This document shows positions 60,935 through 64,000 of a stretch of 64,000 bases of DNA, in pieces. Position numbers and translations under genes: made by a program. Where the stretch lies: NCBI GenBank assembly GCA_963760715.1, contig CAVXDY010000004.1:434001-498000 (forward strand), read 5' to 3'. The DNA comes from CAVXDY01 sp963760715 (GTDB lineage: Bacteria; Actinomycetota; Thermoleophilia; Miltoncostaeales; Miltoncostaeaceae). The notes under the pieces are model-generated. The model searched no databases, had not been told where the DNA came from, and saw only the letters and a program-made list of their open reading frames with translations. Position 1 is the first letter of the stretch. Every line of letters starts with the position of its first letter.

Positions 60935-61245
60935 GCAGCGTCCCCGACGGGCCGCCCCCGGGCGACCCCGACCCCGACGAGCTGCTCCTGCGGCTGCGCC
61001 GCGCGGCGGGCGATCCGCCCCTGCCGCCGCTGCGCCTGGCCGAGCCCGCCCCCTCGGCGCGCCGGGGGCCGGCCGGCGGCCTGGTGTCGCGCCTCCGCCG
61101 CGCGGTGCTGCGCCTGATCGCCCCGGCGATGGGCGACCTGCTCGCGCAGCTCGAGCGCGACCGCCACCGGCAGCGCGCCGAGATGGAGCGCCTCGAGAAG
61201 CGGGTGGCCGAGCTCGAGCGGGAGCGCGCCCGCCCCGGCGCCTGA
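60931..61245 (+). CDS. Small coiled-coil protein coupled to the WbaP gene
   Basis: 104 aa. Pro/Asp-rich N-terminus (LSSVPDGPPPGDPDPDELLL), basic middle (GLVSRLRRAVLRLIAPAMGD) that could be amphipathic, then a C-terminal coiled coil rich in E/R (RQRAEMERLEKRVAELERER). The frame has no ATG/GTG/TTG early; CTG 60931 overlaps the wbaP stop as CTGA. No family recognised; might be a partner or scaffold for the initiating transferase. Confidence 0.55.
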   Translation: MSSVPDGPPPGDPDPDELLLRLRRAAGDPPLPPLRLAEPAPSARRGPAGGLVSRLRRAVLRLIAPAMGDLLAQLERDRHRQRAEMERLEKRVAELERERARPGA

Positions 61246-61252
61246 GGCGGGG

Positions 61253-62440
61253 ATGCGGCTCTCGTTCGTGGTGCAGCGCTACGGCGCCGAGGTGGCCGGG
61301 GGCGCCGAGGCCCTCTGCCGCTCCACCGCCCGCGCCCTCGCCGAGCGCGGCGACGAGGTGACGGTGCTGACGACCACCGCGCGCGACTACCTCACCTGGG
61401 AGCCCCACTACGCGCAGGGCACCGAGCGGGACGGGGCGGTGAGCGTGCGGCGCTTCGCGGCCGACCCTCCCGACCCCCACCGCTCCGCCGAGCTGGTGCG
61501 CCGCCTGGCGCTGGGCGCGGGCGACGACGGGGACGAGGCCGCCTGGGCGCTCGCCCAGGGGCCGGTCGCCCCCGGCCTGCTGCGGGCGCTGGGCGACGGC
61601 GCCGGCCGGGCGGACGCGGTCGTGCTGTTCACCTACCTCTACGCCACCACCCAGCTCGCGATGCCGCTGGTGGCCGACCGGGCGGTCCTGGTGCCCCTGG
61701 CCCACGACGAGCCGATGCTCCGCTTCGGCCTCACGCGCGGCCTGGTGCGCTCGGCCGCGGGCCTGGCCTTCATGACCCCCGAGGAGCGGCGGCTGGTGGA
61801 CGACCTCCACGGCCTGGGGGACGGTCCCGAGGCCGTGGTGGGCGCCGGCCTCGATCCGGCCCCCGCCGGCGACGGGCGGCGCGCCCGGGCCGGCCGGACG
61901 CTCCCGGTCCGCTTCGCCCTCTACCTGGGACGCGTGGACGTGGCCAAGGGGGTTGACGCGCTCGTGCGCGCCCACGACGCCTACCGCCGCAACGGGGGAT
62001 CGCTGGGCCTGGTCCTGGCCGGCCGGCCCGCGGGGGATCCGCGGCTGCCCGACTGGGTCGTGACCACGGGCTTCGTGGACGAGGGCACCCGGGCCGACCT
62101 GCTCGACGCGTGCGAGGCGGTGGCGCTGCCCTCGCCCCACGAGAGCCTGTCCCTGGTGGCACTGGAGGCGTGGCGGGCCGGGCGGCCCACGCTCGCCACG
62201 ATGCGCTCCGAGGTCCTCGCGGGGCAGACGGCCCGATCGGGCGGCGGCCTGCTCTACGGCGACGCCCTCAGCTACGCGCGGCAGCTGGCCCGGCTCGCCT
62301 CCGACCCGGCGCTGCGCGAGGTGCTCGGCCGCACGGGCGCGGCGTGGGCCGCGGAGCAGACCTGGGACGCCTGCGCCGGCCGCTGGCGTGCCCTGCTGGA
62401 GCGCGTCGCGAACCCCGCCCCCGGAGCCCTCAGCGGATGA
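61253..62440 (+). CDS. GT4 glycosyltransferase
   Basis: 395 aa, intact. MRLSFVVQRYGAEVAGGAEA, TYLYATTQLAMPLVADRAVL, FALYLGRVDVAKGVDALVRA, ALPSPHESLSLVALEAWRAG and GQTARSGGGLLYGDALSYAR. It closely parallels the broken GT4 at 39903-41100 (same VVQRYG, HES/YESLSL-LEAW and RSGGGL blocks). ATG 61253 with GAGGCGGGG upstream. The 3' end overlaps the convergent DNA glycosylase by 11 nt. Confidence 0.88.
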   Translation: MRLSFVVQRYGAEVAGGAEALCRSTARALAERGDEVTVLTTTARDYLTWEPHYAQGTERDGAVSVRRFAADPPDPHRSAELVRRLALGAGDDGDEAAWALAQGPVAPGLLRALGDGAGRADAVVLFTYLYATTQLAMPLVADRAVLVPLAHDEPMLRFGLTRGLVRSAAGLAFMTPEERRLVDDLHGLGDGPEAVVGAGLDPAPAGDGRRARAGRTLPVRFALYLGRVDVAKGVDALVRAHDAYRRNGGSLGLVLAGRPAGDPRLPDWVVTTGFVDEGTRADLLDACEAVALPSPHESLSLVALEAWRAGRPTLATMRSEVLAGQTARSGGGLLYGDALSYARQLARLASDPALREVLGRTGAAWAAEQTWDACAGRWRALLERVANPAPGALSG

Positions 62441-63311
62441 GCCCGATCTCGCGCTGCCAGGCGCGCAGCGTGGACCACGCCAGCACCAGGCCGGAGTAGC
62501 GGCCCGCCGGCGCCACCCGCCGGAGCACCTCGCGCGGGGTCGGGCGGCGCCCGGCGAACCACTCGCGCGACGCCACCCGCAGCGTGGCCGAGTCGATCGA
62601 GGGGCGGTCGTAGTGGCCCATCAGCAGCAGCAGGAACCCGGAGGTGGCGGGTCCGATGCCGGCCAGCCGCCGGAGGCCGGCCTCGGTGCGGTCGGTGTCG
62701 CCGCCGGCCGAGTCCTCCTCGATCTCGGCGAGGGTGCCGTCGATCGCCGACCGCGAGGCCGCCACGATGGCGGGCGCCCGGTAGCCCACGCGCGCCTCGG
62801 CCCGCAGCCAGTCCTCGCCCGCGCGAAGGACGTCGGCGGGGCCGGGGAACGCGCCGCCGGGTCCGAGCGACGCGATGCGGTTGATGGCCGTGACCGCCTG
62901 GGTCCAGGTGGTGTTGGTGCCGCAGATCCCCTTCACCACGTCCTCGAACAGCGAGCCGCCGGCGAGGATGCGCCCGCCTCCGTACCCCACCAGATCGCGC
63001 GCCAGGCGCCGGTCCACGGCGCGCACGGCCTCCGGGAACCCGGTCAGGTCGGCGTCGAGCTGCAGCATCCGGGTGACGCGCGCGGCCACGGCGGGCCGGA
63101 CCTCCGCCCGGAGCGGCGCCGCCGCGGACACCCGCACGCCTCCCTCCGCCGACTCGATGCGCAGCGTGCCGAGCGGCTCCACCCGGTGCAGCACCCGGTC
63201 GCGCGGGTCCCAGGAGAACGGCGCCGTCTGGAACCAGCCATGGCTGATCGCGACCGCCTCCAAGCGGAAGGGCGCGCGCGCGGTCAGCCCGACGGCGCCG
63301 GTCTCGCTCAC
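62430..63311 (-). CDS. HhH-GPD DNA glycosylase, AlkA/OGG1-like
   Basis: 293 aa base-excision repair enzyme. N-terminal beta domain (FRLEAVAISHGWFQTAPFSW), HhH region RRLAGIGPATSGFLLLLMGH with the catalytic Asp in PSIDSATLRVA, and DVVKGICGTNTTWTQAVTAI typical of the glycosylase helices. No iron-sulfur cysteines visible. GTG 63311 in a GTGA overlap with glnA, so it is co-translated with glutamine synthetase. Confidence 0.85.
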   Translation of the reverse strand: MSETGAVGLTARAPFRLEAVAISHGWFQTAPFSWDPRDRVLHRVEPLGTLRIESAEGGVRVSAAAPLRAEVRPAVAARVTRMLQLDADLTGFPEAVRAVDRRLARDLVGYGGGRILAGGSLFEDVVKGICGTNTTWTQAVTAINRIASLGPGGAFPGPADVLRAGEDWLRAEARVGYRAPAIVAASRSAIDGTLAEIEEDSAGGDTDRTEAGLRRLAGIGPATSGFLLLLMGHYDRPSIDSATLRVASREWFAGRRPTPREVLRRVAPAGRYSGLVLAWSTLRAWQREIGLIR

Positions 63312-64000
63312 AGCAACGGCAGGTAGCGCTCGACCTCGAAGGGGGTGACCCGCACGCGGTAGTCCTCCCACTCCTCGCGCTTCAGCTCGACGTAGCGGGA
63401 ATGGATGTGCTCGCCCAGGCACTTCAGGAGCAGCTCGCTGGCGGCGCCCAGCTCGATGGCCTCGCCCAGGGTCTCGGGCAGGCTGTCGATGCCGGCGCGC
63501 TCCCGCTCCTCGTGGGTCAGGTCGTAGAGGTTGGTCTCCATCGGCGGGGGCAGCTCGTAGCCCTTCTCGATGCCCTCCAGCCCGGCGTGCAGCAGGGCGG
63601 CGAAGGTCAGGTACGGGTTGCAGGCCGGATCGGGGCAGCGCAGCTCGGCCCGCGTCGTTCGCTCCTGTCCCGGCCGGTGCATCGGCACGCGGACCATCGC
63701 CGATCGGTTGCGGCGGCTCCACGCCACGTACACCGGCGCCTCGAAGCCCGGCACCAGGCGCTTGTAGGAGTTGACCCACTGCGCGAAGACGCACGAGATC
63801 TCGCGCGCGTGCCGCAGCAGGCCCGCCACGAACGCCTTCCCGTCGGCCGACAGCAGGTTCTCGCCGTCGGGGTCGGAGAAGGCGTTCTGGTCACCGCGGA
63901 AGAGGCTCTGGTGCGTGTGCATCCCGCTGCCGTTCTCGTCCGAGAGCGGCTTCGGCATGAAGGTGGCGTAGCAGCCGTGGGCGTGGGCGATCTCCTTCAC
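63308..64000 (-). CDS. glnA: Glutamine synthetase, type I (partial, 5' end outside window)
   Basis: C-terminal 230 residues. NGSGMHTHQSLF (metal/ATP region), NSYKRLVPGFEAPVYVAWSR, NRSAMVRVPMHRPG, RAELRCPDPACNPYLTFAAL (RxE..PD..NPY), and ETNLYDLTHEERERAG, which holds the tyrosine at the place of the adenylylation site in many GSI enzymes, though the flanking residues differ. Upstream part lies beyond base 64000. Stop overlaps the DNA glycosylase GTG. Confidence 0.95.
   Translation of the reverse strand: MKEIAHAHGCYATFMPKPLSDENGSGMHTHQSLFRGDQNAFSDPDGENLLSADGKAFVAGLLRHAREISCVFAQWVNSYKRLVPGFEAPVYVAWSRRNRSAMVRVPMHRPGQERTTRAELRCPDPACNPYLTFAALLHAGLEGIEKGYELPPPMETNLYDLTHEERERAGIDSLPETLGEAIELGAASELLLKCLGEHIHSRYVELKREEWEDYRVRVTPFEVERYLPLL

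Noticed and set aside
58325..62140. 1271-codon minus-strand open frame
   Set aside because: Antisense shadow of GT4, methyltransferase, WbaP and GT4 genes; composition typical of shadow frames and no recognisable motif.

Overview
The window is very G+C-rich, tightly packed bacterial DNA. The actinobacterial-style -10 motifs (TAGNNT), leaderless starts, GTG-rich start codons, a 14-gene-type nuo operon and an ACT-containing malic enzyme suggest an actinobacterium, possibly of the Thermoleophilia/deep-branching group. That placement is inference; no rRNA or tRNA gene is present to prove it.

Layout. (1) 1-11.5 kb, minus strand: respiratory complex I operon nuoA-B-C-D-E-F-G-H-I-J-K-L-M, with nuoM cut by the window edge and nuoN outside it. 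Most genes are translationally coupled. (2) 11.6-14.7 kb: a TPR protein plus an ABC-2 permease without an ATPase, convergent with an ACT-malic enzyme, then a small exported membrane-anchored protein. (3) 14.7-35.3 kb, mostly plus strand: a surface-polysaccharide locus. It begins with rmd-gmd (GDP-deoxyhexose) and a methyltransferase. It continues through a long overlapping operon that encodes the GDP-D-glycero-D-manno-heptose pathway (gmhA, gmhB, hddA, with hddC at the far end), a transaldolase-like enzyme, sugar epimerases, an oxidoreductase, methyltransferases and GT2 glycosyltransferases, a TylF-type methyltransferase, multi-pass membrane proteins and a GtrA/GtrB pair. (4) 35.3-50.4 kb, mostly minus strand: two tandem paralogous membrane proteins (one intact, one riddled with frameshifts), six GT4 glycosyltransferases, a coiled-coil/methyltransferase protein, and a Wzm/Wzt ABC polysaccharide exporter whose ATPase carries a carbohydrate-binding-type C-terminal domain; rmlC is divergent. 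(5) 50.5-56.6 kb: a methyltransferase, a truncated HExxH protein next to an IS630-type transposase remnant, a secreted Ig-like protein co-encoded with an ECF sigma factor that carries its own zinc anti-sigma-like motif, and a thioesterase. (6) 56.6-62.4 kb, plus strand: phosphatase-like protein, GT4, methyltransferase, two small proteins, a WbaP-type phosphoglycosyltransferase and another GT4. (7) 62.4-64 kb, minus strand: an AlkA-like DNA glycosylase coupled to glnA (partial).

Working together: sedoheptulose-7-phosphate and GDP-mannose type precursors would be turned into (6-deoxy)heptose and deoxyhexose nucleotides, assembled by WbaP and the many GT2/GT4 enzymes, methylated, and exported by Wzm/Wzt.

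The most notable non-gene signals are: a recurrent TAGNNT box usually 6-10 nt before the first start codon of transcription units (leaderless transcription); two 8-16-codon leaderless mini-ORFs coupled to the gene behind them; three genes whose best start is a CTG in a CTGA stop/start overlap; two genes that lack any ATG/GTG/TTG upstream of an essential N-terminal motif; and local clusters of frameshifts at 26.6-30 kb and 38-42.3 kb that may be sequence errors or gene decay. No tRNA, rRNA, CRISPR array or riboswitch was recognised, and there is no gene-free stretch longer than 300 bases.
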